Notes under the pieces: generated by a model
What the model was told of the DNA's origin: nothing
Seen by the model: only the letters and a program-made list of their open reading frames with translations
The model's database searches: none
Translations under genes and position numbers: made by a program
Source: Callorhinus ursinus
Lineage: Eukaryota > Chordata > Mammalia > Carnivora > Otariidae
DNA length: 64,000 bases
Assembly: GCF_003265705.1 (NCBI RefSeq)
Contig: NW_020312935.1
Location: 3,428,716-3,492,715 of the forward strand
Reading direction: 5' to 3'
In this document: piece after piece, positions 55,551 to 64,000 of the stretch
Layout: the number at the start of each line of letters is the position of its first letter
Position numbering within the stretch: the stretch's first letter is position 1

Positions 55551-55699
55551 AGGCACACCTCATGTGAAATTAATGAATACTGAAACTCACCAGAAAGGGG
55601 AGGGTCCCCCAAAGGTCTCTGGAAGGATACCTGCTTGGCCTCTAGAGGCAGAGGTCACAAAATGGCAGTTACTCATTCTCCATCAAGAGGATCTGGGCC

Positions 55700-55873
55700 A
55701 TTATCCTATTATATACCTCCTCAGGGACCTGGGGGGTAGGAGGACATGCCTATTAGCAACCCCAGTTTATAGCTGGGCAAATGGAGGCATGGGGAGGTTA
55801 AAAGCCCCAGGTCAACCCAGGAGCTGGTTATGGACCTGTGATTGGAAATCAAGGCAGTCCGTGTGCACCCGAT
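55700..55873 (+). repeat. MIR SINE, diverged
   Basis: 'cagtttatagctgggcaaatggaggcatggggaggtta', 'caggtcaacccaggagctgg' align with the MIR 3' half. Confidence 0.6.
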
Positions 55874-57704
55874 TGATGTCTGTCCTCCAAGCCCCACCAC
55901 CTTCAAGAACCTATCAGGTTTTCTTTGTTTTATTTTATTTTTTTTTAAGTAGAATCCAAAAAAATCCTCTCTCCAGATTAAGTCATCCTGGCTTCAAATA
56001 TCTAAAACAGCTTCTTTTTTTCTTCTTCACCATTTGAAATGTTTTTAAGGGTTTATTTCAAACACCCTTTTCTTTGAACTGATTGTTCAGAACTTTCATT
56101 CCACTTTGTCAGTGTTTTTTTGTAGTTGGCTCTGATTTCTAAAAGGTTTTTATTTCTTCTCTATTAGCGGCCACCACCTGCTTACTGTTTGGATGGGGTT
56201 TGCTGTATTTTCTTTGCTTTCATCTATTGAAATGGATGAGAAGAACCTTAGGTAATGAATCTTGTTTCCACTTTTCCCCCTAACCTCCCCTATTTTTAAC
56301 TCCTCCTGCCACCGTTAAGAGTGAGGAAAAGGATGGAAAATTCCTGGGGTGTCGATTAATCTATGGGAGTCCCTCCGCCTTTCTCCCCAGGTACGGAGAA
56401 GGACAGGCAGGCAGAAGAGGGCGCAAGTACGCCTGGGATGCTGCAGGTGCCCTGTCTGCCTTCCACTCTGGCCGGCCATCCTCCTGAGCCACGGCAGGAC
56501 CCACTCTGGCCTTCCTAATGGGCTTCCTGACTGGCAATGAAAAGGTGTCTTTCTTCATCCTAATGATGACCCATTGGCTGCATCAGGGGATGCTGGTGTC
56601 AGTGGTGACCTCTGAGGCCTCACCTTGATGGACACTAGCTTGTCCCATTTTGGGCTAATCTGCACACACAGGCCCCATGGGAGCAACCTCTCATATAAAT
56701 ATATAAATATTTTACCAGTCCATCCTGCCCTTGGGGTATCAAGTTTAATGAGCTAAACATCCTCCATTCATCCACCCAGCAGAACGTTATTTACTCCGAG
56801 TGACAGGGCAAGTGACCAGCTGCAAAGATGAGTCAAAAGCTCTGCGTGCACAACTCTTCTCTATGCCGTCTTCCCAAATCCTTAAGAACAAAGTCCTAAA
56901 CCCAGGAGTTCCACCAGCCAAGTTGACGCCCCTCCTCCCCTGCTCTCTTCTCTCCTCCAACACATTTCAGATACCAACTTTCTCACCCACTTTTTGTCAC
57001 CTTTAAGAAAAGACATTCTTCGCTCTTATCTGCCCATCCCGAAGCGCCTGAGCGTGGGCTCAACGGGAGGGAAAGAGGTCTTGACTTCCTTTCCCCTGAT
57101 GACCCCACAGTCAAGGTCAAGTAAGTTGCAACACGGAGAAAATATAACTGAAGTGGGTTGAATACAGGAGGCCCTTTGACATCTCGGAGTATCTTTTGTA
57201 GATAATATCTGTCACCCAGCTCAGACCTGTGCCGGCCCCTCGATGCAAGTGTACAAAGCCAGGGACAACAGAAGGGAAAGGCAAGAGAAAAGGAAGTGGG
57301 GACTGGTGTTGGCAGGCAGGAGGCAGACTGGGGGAAGTGACATGGGGGTGCCCATGTCCGGGCAGGGTTCTTCCATCTCACACACCCCGTGCACTACCCC
57401 TATAGACACAGACAAAGATAAGGCTTGAAAGCTCCCATTCACCTGCTACTTATTAGGAACAGTGATGTCTTACACATTCTGACCCACTGACATCTAAGGG
57501 GATTGGCGGGGAGCTGCCATCCCGGCACAGAAAATGATCTAAGCCACTGAGGGTCTGAACGCTTTTTGCCCTTTGTCTCCATTCTTTCCCGCAGGGCTGA
57601 CCCTGGCCTCACTCACTCCCCACTAGATGGGGCAGGGCCCCTCCCCCACATGTCCAGGCTTTCCAGAGCATCCTGCCTTTGGCCAGAGGTCTAACGAAAC
57701 CTCT
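55874..57704. other. Unique intergenic sequence
   Basis: No gene recognised. T-rich patches at 55923-55947 and 56012-56030. 'aatatataaatattt' near 56697. The 132-codon minus frame at 56983-57381 is Leu/Ser-rich with no domain. Confidence 0.45.
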
Positions 57705-58165
57705 CCCAGCCCGTGCAAGGCTTTAGCCCAACACTAATTAGTAATGCAATCCCGCAAAGAGTGAAGCTGCCTGCCACCTCCCCTCACTCATGGTGATTTA
57801 TGTTCAATTTGTACAAATGGAGAAAATGAGATTTCAAATTTCAATGCCATTTCTGCAATGAGGTGATTAAAAGAGAGAGAGGTATCGCCTTCCACTGTAT
57901 AGAATATTGATCCCAGTGCTATTTTCCTTTGCAATAACCATTAGCTCAGTATTATTTGCAAACCTCTAATGTGAACCTGGAGATGTAATTTACATTTGTG
58001 CCTCACTTATTTGCTTTAACAAAACAACACAAAAGCTTTGGGTCTTTCAATCTATCCATATTGTCAATAAAATTAGCAGCTTGAAGGGGGAAAAAATCAT
58101 ATTCAAAACCATAACTTCCCATTAACTACCGCAAGACACATTGTTCCAAAGGAGAGAGCACGTCA
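57705..58165. promoter_or_regulatory. Candidate enhancer block, homeodomain/POU-site rich
   Basis: About 460 bp, repeat-free, closed in all frames. Sites visible include CAACACTAATTAGTAATGCA, CTGCAATGAGGTGATTAAAA, TTTGCAATAACCATTAGCTC, ATTTACATTTGTGCC, 'ccatattgtcaataaaattagc' (SOX-like) and CCCATTAACTACCGC. The density of TAAT cores and smooth composition are typical of conserved developmental enhancers. Conservation itself is inferred. Confidence 0.5.
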
Positions 58166-58257
58166 TGGTGAAGCCTCTTTCTTACTCTTCGCCTTCCCCT
58201 TGCCCTCCCCCCTACTCCACGGGGCTAAGATTCAGTCAGAAAACTTGAGAAGGGAAG

Positions 58258-58625
58258 CCCTCCGCTCCTCCTGAGGTGGAGCAGCGTGGGTGCTCTGGGC
58301 CTCCGGGCCGGCCTGATCCCTCTGAGCGCGTCCCCAAGAAGCGCGCGTCCCCAGCGCCAAGCGGCGGCACACGCGTTGCCCAGAAGTCCGGGCCCGGCTG
58401 CCAGGACGAAGGCGCACACGCAAGGACACGTGCGGGGCCCGCACTGACCCTCCCAGAGGCTTCTGAAAGCAGAGCGGAGAGCCAGGGAGGGGGCTGGCGG
58501 GGTGGAAGAAAAGGAGGTAATCATAAATAAAAGCGCCGGGCCGCGTTAGCGCAATTCAAGAGGCAGTCCGTCAGCCCCAGCCTCTCCACAAACAGGCCAC
58601 GCCGCTCCGCGCTCTCGTTTCTTGT
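58258..58625. promoter_or_regulatory. CpG-island-like patch
   Basis: By hand I count about 35 CpG in 360 bp (58261-58620), close to the number expected from base composition, while most of the window is strongly CpG-depleted. It includes GCGCGCG, GGCCGG and CCGCG. Position 58520-58560 has 'aatcataaataaaagcgccggg' followed by AGCGCAATTCAAG. It is the only such patch in 64 kb. It could be a promoter of an unannotated transcript or a Polycomb-type CpG element. The overlapping frames on both strands are GC-driven. Confidence 0.55.
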
Positions 58626-58689
58626 CTCTGCAAATCCGTCAGCTGCCTACCACTGCCTACCAGACCCTGGAAGACGAGAACAAGAAAAA

Positions 58690-58701
58690 GGGGGGGGGGG
58701 G
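58690..58701 (+). repeat. G12 run
   Basis: Twelve G between AAAAA and TAAGC, at the edge of the next block. Potential G-quadruplex or polymerase slippage site. Confidence 0.9.
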
Positions 58702-58965
58702 TAAGCTAATGACCCATAATTGCCATGATAGTGGGAGAGGGGCCAGGCAGCTGTTTTACATTCCTGGTATGTATAGTATGCAAATATCGACAAAGGCTCG
58801 ACACAGTTTCGCTATTGTGGATCCGGAGGGTAACCAAATTAGCCTTTGGCAGCCATGGTAATTGGGAGGTGCTGTTCCCATTAGGAGTCCTGCAAATTAT
58901 GAAGAAAAATGGACCGAGGGCTTTGTCACAAATAATAATACCAAGAAGAAAAGAGCAGGCGGCTG
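58702..58965. promoter_or_regulatory. Candidate enhancer block, POU/NF1/SOX-site rich
   Basis: Repeat-free. Visible sites: GTAAGCTAATGACCCATAAT, GTATGCAAATATCG (octamer-like), CGCTATTGTGGATCC (SOX-like), TTTGGCAGCCATGG (NF1-like), GCCATGGTAATTGGG and 'ttatgaagaaaaatggaccg'. Several intact CpG in AT-rich context suggest constraint. Regulatory role is inferred. Confidence 0.5.
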
Positions 58966-60843
58966 TCTTTTCTTTTCTCCCCCCACTCCTCACCCTCTGC
59001 CTTTATTTTTTTTTTTAATTTCTGCATTGTGTTGTTAATACCTCTCCATTTAGTAATAAGAAAACAGTCTGAAATTCCCCCCGCCCCCAGACGGTGAGGG
59101 ACTTGATTGCAATAATGTCAAGTTTGCAAGGGGAAAGAGCACGGATGGGGGAAGAGCGTCTTTTCTGTGCTGGCGCCCCAGGTCTGCAGGTAAGAAAAGG
59201 CACAAAAGTGCTGGGGCAAATCTTATGACTCAGAGCCGTGGGGGATGACAGAGGCTTTGGAACTGACGTGTCTGAGGAAGTACTCTTTCCAAGAAGTGTC
59301 CTTGCCTTATTCCAGTGGTCCGGAGAACATTGCCTCCTTGGACAGAGCTGGGTTTTGTCTTCCATCTCACTCTGAAAGGCTATTAAATTCTGGCTGCCTT
59401 TCATGTCTTAACAATTCAGATACCCAGCCTGGACACCTTCAATCACGATGCATTAAGCCCCAAACTCTTGCAGAAAAGGCTTGGAGACTTTCGCCCTGGG
59501 CATTCCCTTGAGATGGCCTAATTCCATGTTCCCAGGAGCTGGGTGACTGGTGACCAGATGGGCCACTGGAATATCAGATGACGCTGGGATGAGCTCACCC
59601 CTTTGTGTGGCACAGGGGAGTGAAGGGGAGTGGTCAGCTCAGGGCCAAATTGCCCCAAATGAGAGGCATGGCATCAGCGGGGACAGCTAGAACTGTATTC
59701 GAAAAGCTACAGTGTGAAGAAACACACTTCCCAAAGCACTCTCTCCTTCAAAGCAATCAACTCCCAATTTCCCTTGTTTTAGCAACTGTTTGTTCTGCCA
59801 GAGGAATGCCTTGGATGAAAAAGGCCTCTCTGGAAATAGGTTTTTCATTTCTATTCCTCCCATGGCATAGGGACATTTTATGCGTTGCCGTGGCATTTTA
59901 TTTTTATTTTCCATTTCATAAATGTACAGTGTTAAAACATGGATAGGAATAGGAAGCTTCCACTTGGCTAACTGGAAAGATACAGCCACCTAACACACCT
60001 TTAAAACCAGGAAGCATTTCCCATTAGGAAAACAAAAAAAGTTGTTTTATAAGGTTTGAAGTGTCCTCAGAGACACAGGTACAAAAGGATCCCACCAGTT
60101 TCATCCTGCAAAGGGTAGAGAGAGAACTAATGGCAAGTTGCGCACGCTGGAAAATTAACAAAAACACGAGAAAGACTAAAAACAGATCAGGTCACAGCAA
60201 AGTCAAACAGAGGGTTGAATAATGAGTAAAAGGAAATGACAAATTGCTTGCACAGTGTCACCGCAGAGGGGACCAATGGGTAATCTAGGGAATGGAGCTG
60301 AGTGGAGAGGTAGGGCCCAAGATGCTGGCTTCTTTTTGTTCTGTAATGTTCAGACCGCACTCAGTAGATGGGAGAACAACTGGCCCCAGGTTTCTTTCCG
60401 CAGCTTCCTCTGACCCATTCCATTCCTGGCGAGTTTTAAATAAAGAATGCTCCACTCCTGGGTACAATCCAGGGTTCAAGTCTTTATGGAGAGAAACCAG
60501 GGACAGACGGTGGGGAGGGGGTGTAATTCTAACATTTACAAATTCTTTTTTAAGCAAAAAAAAAAAATGTTTCTGATTAAAAAAAAATACCCTTCTATTT
60601 TGTAACTGCGTTTGAGCTTTTGTTCTAGCTCTGCCTCATGACGTGGTTGACGAGGCCTGCACACCCCAGCTCTCCAGCCTCATTTCTCCCCCTTCCCGCC
60701 TCAGAAATCCAACCTCATGAAGCGGGTTTCAGTGTCTTGAACCCAGCATGCTTTCTCTCACCTCTTACTTTCAACACAAACTACTCTCTGGCTACCCGAA
60801 TGTCCCTGTGCGGTGTTCTACTCTATCATGCAGGCACCTGTCA
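58966..60843. other. Unique intergenic sequence
   Basis: No gene. T-run at 59008-59018. Frames of 89-129 codons overlap on both strands without known family. Poly(A) runs at 60557-60567 and 60579-60587. Confidence 0.45.
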
Positions 60844-60844
60844 G

Positions 60845-60879
<35 letters not shown>

Positions 60880-60900
60880 ACGCACGCGCACACGCACACA
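60844..60900 (+). repeat. (CA)n / (CACACG)n microsatellite
   Basis: Pure CA at first, then CG-containing variants (GCACACGCACACGCACGCG). The CpG-bearing half suggests an interrupted, older array. Frames over it are artefacts. Confidence 0.95.
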
Positions 60901-60929
60901 CCCCTGACGCTGGCTCATCTGTGTCCTCC

Positions 60930-61195
60930 TCCTCAGCTCTCCACTTAGACGCTCCTTCCTTTGACAGTCTTTTCTGAGCCCCCAAGTCTGAGGTAAGCCC
61001 TCTCCTATGTATTCTCACAGTGTCTAGTGCTAGAACTTAACAGAAAGTTCTCCAATCGTTCACTTTTCCAAAGCTGTAAGCGCCTTGAGAGCGGGGACCG
61101 CCTCTCTCTTGTTCACCATGGTGCCCCCATTACCTAGCACGGTGCCTGGCACATAGTGGTTCAGCCATAAACGTGTGTTAAACAAATACCATGTG
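60930..61195 (+). repeat. L2 LINE 3' end
   Basis: 'ctcctccttcctttgacagtcttttctgagcccccaagtctgaggtaagcc'-like body, CTTGAGAGCGGGGACCGCC, ATTACCTAGCACGGTGCCTG and GCACATAGTGGTTCAGCCAT are the L2 3' end in order. Confidence 0.85.
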
Positions 61196-62134
61196 ATTAT
61201 CCAAGCTTAACTGATTTCCAACAGCTTAATAGAAGGCCTTAAGTGTCACTTGATGGCACTTCTCCACTACTCTATTTTTGCAGTGGGGAATTCTGCTTGC
61301 CAGAAAGCCTATCAATTCAAGAATCCCAGCAAGCCCCCAACATAAAGATAGACCGGTGTGTAGTCCAAATACCAAATTAGCTCAATGGTGCTTGTTGACC
61401 TCATGGGTTTTGTCATGTGGTTTTCATTTTAGCCCAGAACCTTCCTCACTTCCTGATGAATCTAGGGCCTCCCTTCCTTATTTTTTCCTCTTCAGAAATG
61501 GAATTCATTTTTATCTACAAACATTGCAAAGAATATATCCTCCTGTGTCCTATGCCTGCTCTGCACACTTCAGGATCTCAGGCTTTACCCATAACCCAGA
61601 ACAAGACCACTTCAACCCTTGCAGGGAATTCACAGTGAGGCAAATTCCTTTCATCATAAGCTCAATTCAGTGCAGGCTCCTGAGTGTTTATATCTTAGGT
61701 ATACATGTGTTAGAGCATAAAACCTCCTTGGAAAAATAAGGCTTATGAGATGACAGCAATAACAGAAATGAAGTGATGGGAAATGGAACTAGAGATTGGA
61801 GTTTGGTAGAAGAATAGTGTTCCTTAAGCTGAAATAGCTTGCTATTTATAAAGAGCAAGGGTTTGACCTTGAGGAAATGGGAAGAGGACGGTGAATAGGA
61901 TCAGTGGCTAGAGTACAGGATTCCTGAAGAGGTTTTATAAAAGGATAGTTTTGGAAGAGAGCCACATTGGAGAGAGCCTTGAATATCAAACTGAAGATTT
62001 TAGTTGATGATGGAGAGTTTGGGTTTGGCGTGATAGGACAGAGTCGCTCAAATGTCTTCTGAACCATTTCCAGAAGGACCTGGATAAAGGTCTATTATAG
62101 CAATGGCCCGGTGAATCACATCTGTGTGTGATCC
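61196..62134. other. Unique intergenic sequence
   Basis: No gene. The 153-codon plus frame at 61278-61739 overlaps another frame and has no recognised domain. Confidence 0.45.
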
Positions 62135-62538
62135 ACGTGATTACGTAGACCCAATCACGTTAATGCTGTGACTGACCATGTGACTTGCTTTGGTCAATGG
62201 GACTTCAGCAAATGTAGGCAAGCAGAAGTTTGAAAAGTGTTCCTACACTGGAGTTTGCCTTCTCTTGCTGCTTGCTGGAGCTTCTAGCCTCATGTGAAAG
62301 AAGCCTAGGCTAGTCTTGAGAAGGAGAAGCCAAATGAAGGGATAGGTCCAGCTATAGTTGACCCAATTGAGGTCCCAGAGCTCAGCTGACACTATGTGGG
62401 GGCAGAAATGAGCTGTTCCAGCTGAGCCCAGCCCAAATGGTCCACATACAGATGAATGGACTAATAATATATCATTTTTGTTCTAATTTTCTTATTTGGG
62501 GGGTGATTTATTATTCAGCAATAGATGACTGATACAAG
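62135..62538 (+). mobile_element. MLT1-type LTR (ERVL-MaLR), plus strand
   Basis: 'gaccatgtgacttgctttggtcaatggga', 'tgccttctcttgctgcttgctggag', 'gaagcctaggctagtcttgagaaggagaagcc', 'cccagcccaaatgg' and the end 'ttattattcagcaatagatgactgatac' follow MLT1 order. Old solo-type LTR. Confidence 0.85.
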
Positions 62539-63227
62539 ATCCTCAAGAGCGGAGCCTAGAAGAACTTGAGAGAACAGGGCTACTCTTTTAGGAACTGATA
62601 AAAGAGCTACAAATACTATGAGAAAACTAAGAGGATGGAGCCATCCTTTAGGGCTGTCCGCCCAGAGTTTTAGCAGTACTGTGGCTGGGTAAGGACAGCA
62701 GCCAAGAAGAGAGTGGCAGCCACTATGGAGGTAATGACAAAAGCACCATGGACCAGCACTAGCTGGAGTGGGGTTAAGGGAAAGCCAGAAGGATGTAAAG
62801 AATAACAGAACCCACATCAGCAGGGATCTCATGGCCAAATGGCAGGCCAGTAGCAAGGTCCATGCTGGGAGAACCACAAGGATAACAGAGTAGATGTTGA
62901 TACTGACATGGATGGATGCAGCATGTAAATCTTCATGGCTGCCTCCGAGAATTCTGTTGGGGCAAGAATACATTGGCGGGGGGGGGGGGGGGGGGGGTTG
63001 TTACTCTACTGGGAAAAACCTCACTGATCAAGTTGCCTCCATTCCAGGCTGTTGGCTGTGATTTAAGAAAGCATGGGATGCCCAACAAATAAAGCTGCAT
63101 GACAGGGCATATAAAACCCAGCAGAAGTTGTCTGTCAGCCTAGACACTATTTTTGTTTTTATTTTCATCATCCCATACACTATTGAAGTTGATGTCTAGT
63201 TGGATGGCCAGTTGCTAGGGGCGAACA
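62539..63227. other. Sequence after the LTR, unassigned
   Basis: The 152-codon minus frame at 62515-62973 is hydrophobic and starts inside the LTR side. I see no family resemblance. It could be chance or part of a decayed internal region. Confidence 0.35.
62978..62997 (+). repeat. G20 homopolymer
   Basis: Twenty consecutive G between TTGGC and TTGTTACT. Strong G-quadruplex potential and likely length error in sequencing. Confidence 0.95.
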
Positions 63228-63439
63228 CAGAATGGTGCTTAAGAGCATCTGTTCTAGAATCCAATGCCAGCTCAACCACCTACTAGCTGTTGGCCCTGGG
63301 CAACTTACTTAACCTCAGTCTCCTCATCTGCAAAATGGAAACGGCAATAGTTCCTATCTCACATATGGTTACTGTGATGATGTTAAAGAATCATATATTC
63401 AGAGTGTTTCACACAATGTCTGGCACGTAGCAAACTCTT
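63228..63439 (-). repeat. MIR SINE, minus strand, ended by a Can-SINE
   Basis: 'gaatccaatgccagctcaaccacctactagctgttggccctgggcaacttacttaacctcagtctcctcatctgcaaaatggaaac', 'gtctggcacgtagcaaactctttata' is a well preserved reverse MIR. The Can-SINE sits at its end. Confidence 0.93.
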
Positions 63440-63457
63440 TATATTATCATTCTTTTC

Positions 63458-63658
63458 TTTAAAAAATTTTTTTTTAGATTTTATTTATTTGAGAGAGCGA
63501 GAGAGAGCACAAGCAGGGGGAGCAGCAGGCAGAGGGAGAGGGAGAAGCAGGCTACCCACTGAGCAAGGAGCACGATGCGGGACTCAATCGTAGGAGCCTG
63601 AGGATCATGACCTGAGCCAAAGGCAGATGCTTAACTGACTGAGCCACCCAGGCGCCCC
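63458..63658 (-). mobile_element. Can-SINE, minus strand, 18-bp target duplication
   Basis: Tail-first: AAAAAATTTTTTTTTAGATT, TTATTTATTTGAGAGAGCGA, GGGGGAGCAGCAGGCAGAGG, CGGGACTCAATCGTAGGAGC and CTGAGCCACCCAGGCGCCCC. Duplication TATATTATCATTCTTTTC (63440-63457) and TATATTATCATTATTTTC (63659-63676), one mismatch. Confidence 0.97.
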
Positions 63659-63676
63659 TATATTATCATTATTTTC

Positions 63677-64000
63677 AATAGTTATTTAGTCCTCCACATT
63701 TTCTCAAAGTTCTGAGTAATTCATTTGGATTATCCACAAAGATCTCACCATTTGAATCCCATCAATATCTTCCTGATATCTAAAATATATTAATTAGGGA
63801 AAATGCCCTCTTGATCACAGCATTTGAAACTGGTAGGGAGAGAAGAAAGTTCTGTATTTCCTTGTATTTGGGATTCTAATATATTCTGATGAAAACCTAT
63901 ATGCACATTCAACTATATTTGATCTTTATTTCTACCCCATCTGGCTAGCAAGTTCTCATTAAGATATGATTTAAGAACTGAAAGTTCATTAAAAAGATCA
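63677..64000. other. Unique AT-rich sequence to window end
   Basis: No gene or repeat recognised. Confidence 0.5.

Noticed and set aside
55444..56037. Longest open frame in the window, 197 codons on the plus strand
   Set aside because: It begins inside an L2 fragment and runs through a MIR into T-rich sequence. No domain, no plausible gene structure.
58225..58530. Three overlapping frames of 70-99 codons in the GC-rich patch
   Set aside because: High GC reduces stop codons on both strands. The arrangement in three frames argues against coding.
60638..61018. Thr/His- and Cys/Val-repeat frames
   Set aside because: Products of the CA/CACACG microsatellite.
62515..62973. 152-codon hydrophobic minus frame
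   Set aside because: It ends within the MLT1-type LTR and shows no family resemblance. Hydrophobicity follows from base composition.

Overview
This window is non-coding carnivoran nuclear DNA. I find no protein-coding gene, exon set or intact RNA gene that I can support. Ten-odd percent is recognisable lineage-specific retroposon. The diagnostic element is the tRNA-derived Can-SINE (start GGCGCCTGGGTGGCTCAG, B-box-like GATCGAGCCC, CT-rich stretch, AATAAA-type tail), present nine times on both strands, usually with clear target-site duplications. The copies lack the diagnostic bodies of dog-specific and cat-specific subfamilies as I remember them. I therefore infer an arctoid carnivoran (bear, seal or mustelid group). 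That placement is from memory and needs a RepeatMasker run.

Layout. 1-11 kb: old repeats (MIR, L2, MER5A, an MLT1-type LTR) in unique sequence. 11-20 kb: repeat-poor, with several stretches that look like conserved non-coding elements, a good CTCF-like site at 11.09 kb and a 31-bp minisatellite at 13.6 kb. 20-27 kb: mostly unique. 27-31 kb: a very small truncated U6 snRNA retrocopy with perfect target-site duplication, then an old HAL1/L1-like element split by a Can-SINE. 32-36 kb: a tiny carnivore L1 insertion, an LTR fragment, a young-looking Can-SINE and a (TTCC)14 tract. 37.6-40 kb: an old L1 on the minus strand that retains part of its reverse-transcriptase frame and is split by a Can-SINE. 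40-47 kb: MIR, L2, a Can-SINE with an internally duplicated tail, a 5'-truncated L1 with a 19-bp duplication, and two hAT-type fragments. 47.99-48.1 kb: a (TG)n tract with a 10-N gap. 49.9 and 51.3 kb: two diverged copies of a 180-bp unit. 52-54 kb: AT-rich decayed sequence. 57.7-59 kb: the most regulatory-looking segment, a CpG-island-like patch flanked by two AT-rich, homeodomain-site-rich blocks. 60.8-64 kb: CA repeat, L2, MLT1-type LTR, a G20 run, and a MIR interrupted by a Can-SINE.

Interpretation. The mix of gene-free sequence, old repeats and interspersed conserved-looking islands fits the flank of a developmental gene or a gene desert. No host gene can be named from the sequence. All open frames of 60-197 codons fall in repeats, low-complexity sequence or unique DNA without family resemblance, and I treat them as chance. 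I did not find a novel biological system. The best leads are the 57.7-59 kb regulatory cluster, the truncated U6 retrocopy, the 180-bp duplicated unit and the tail-duplicated Can-SINE.
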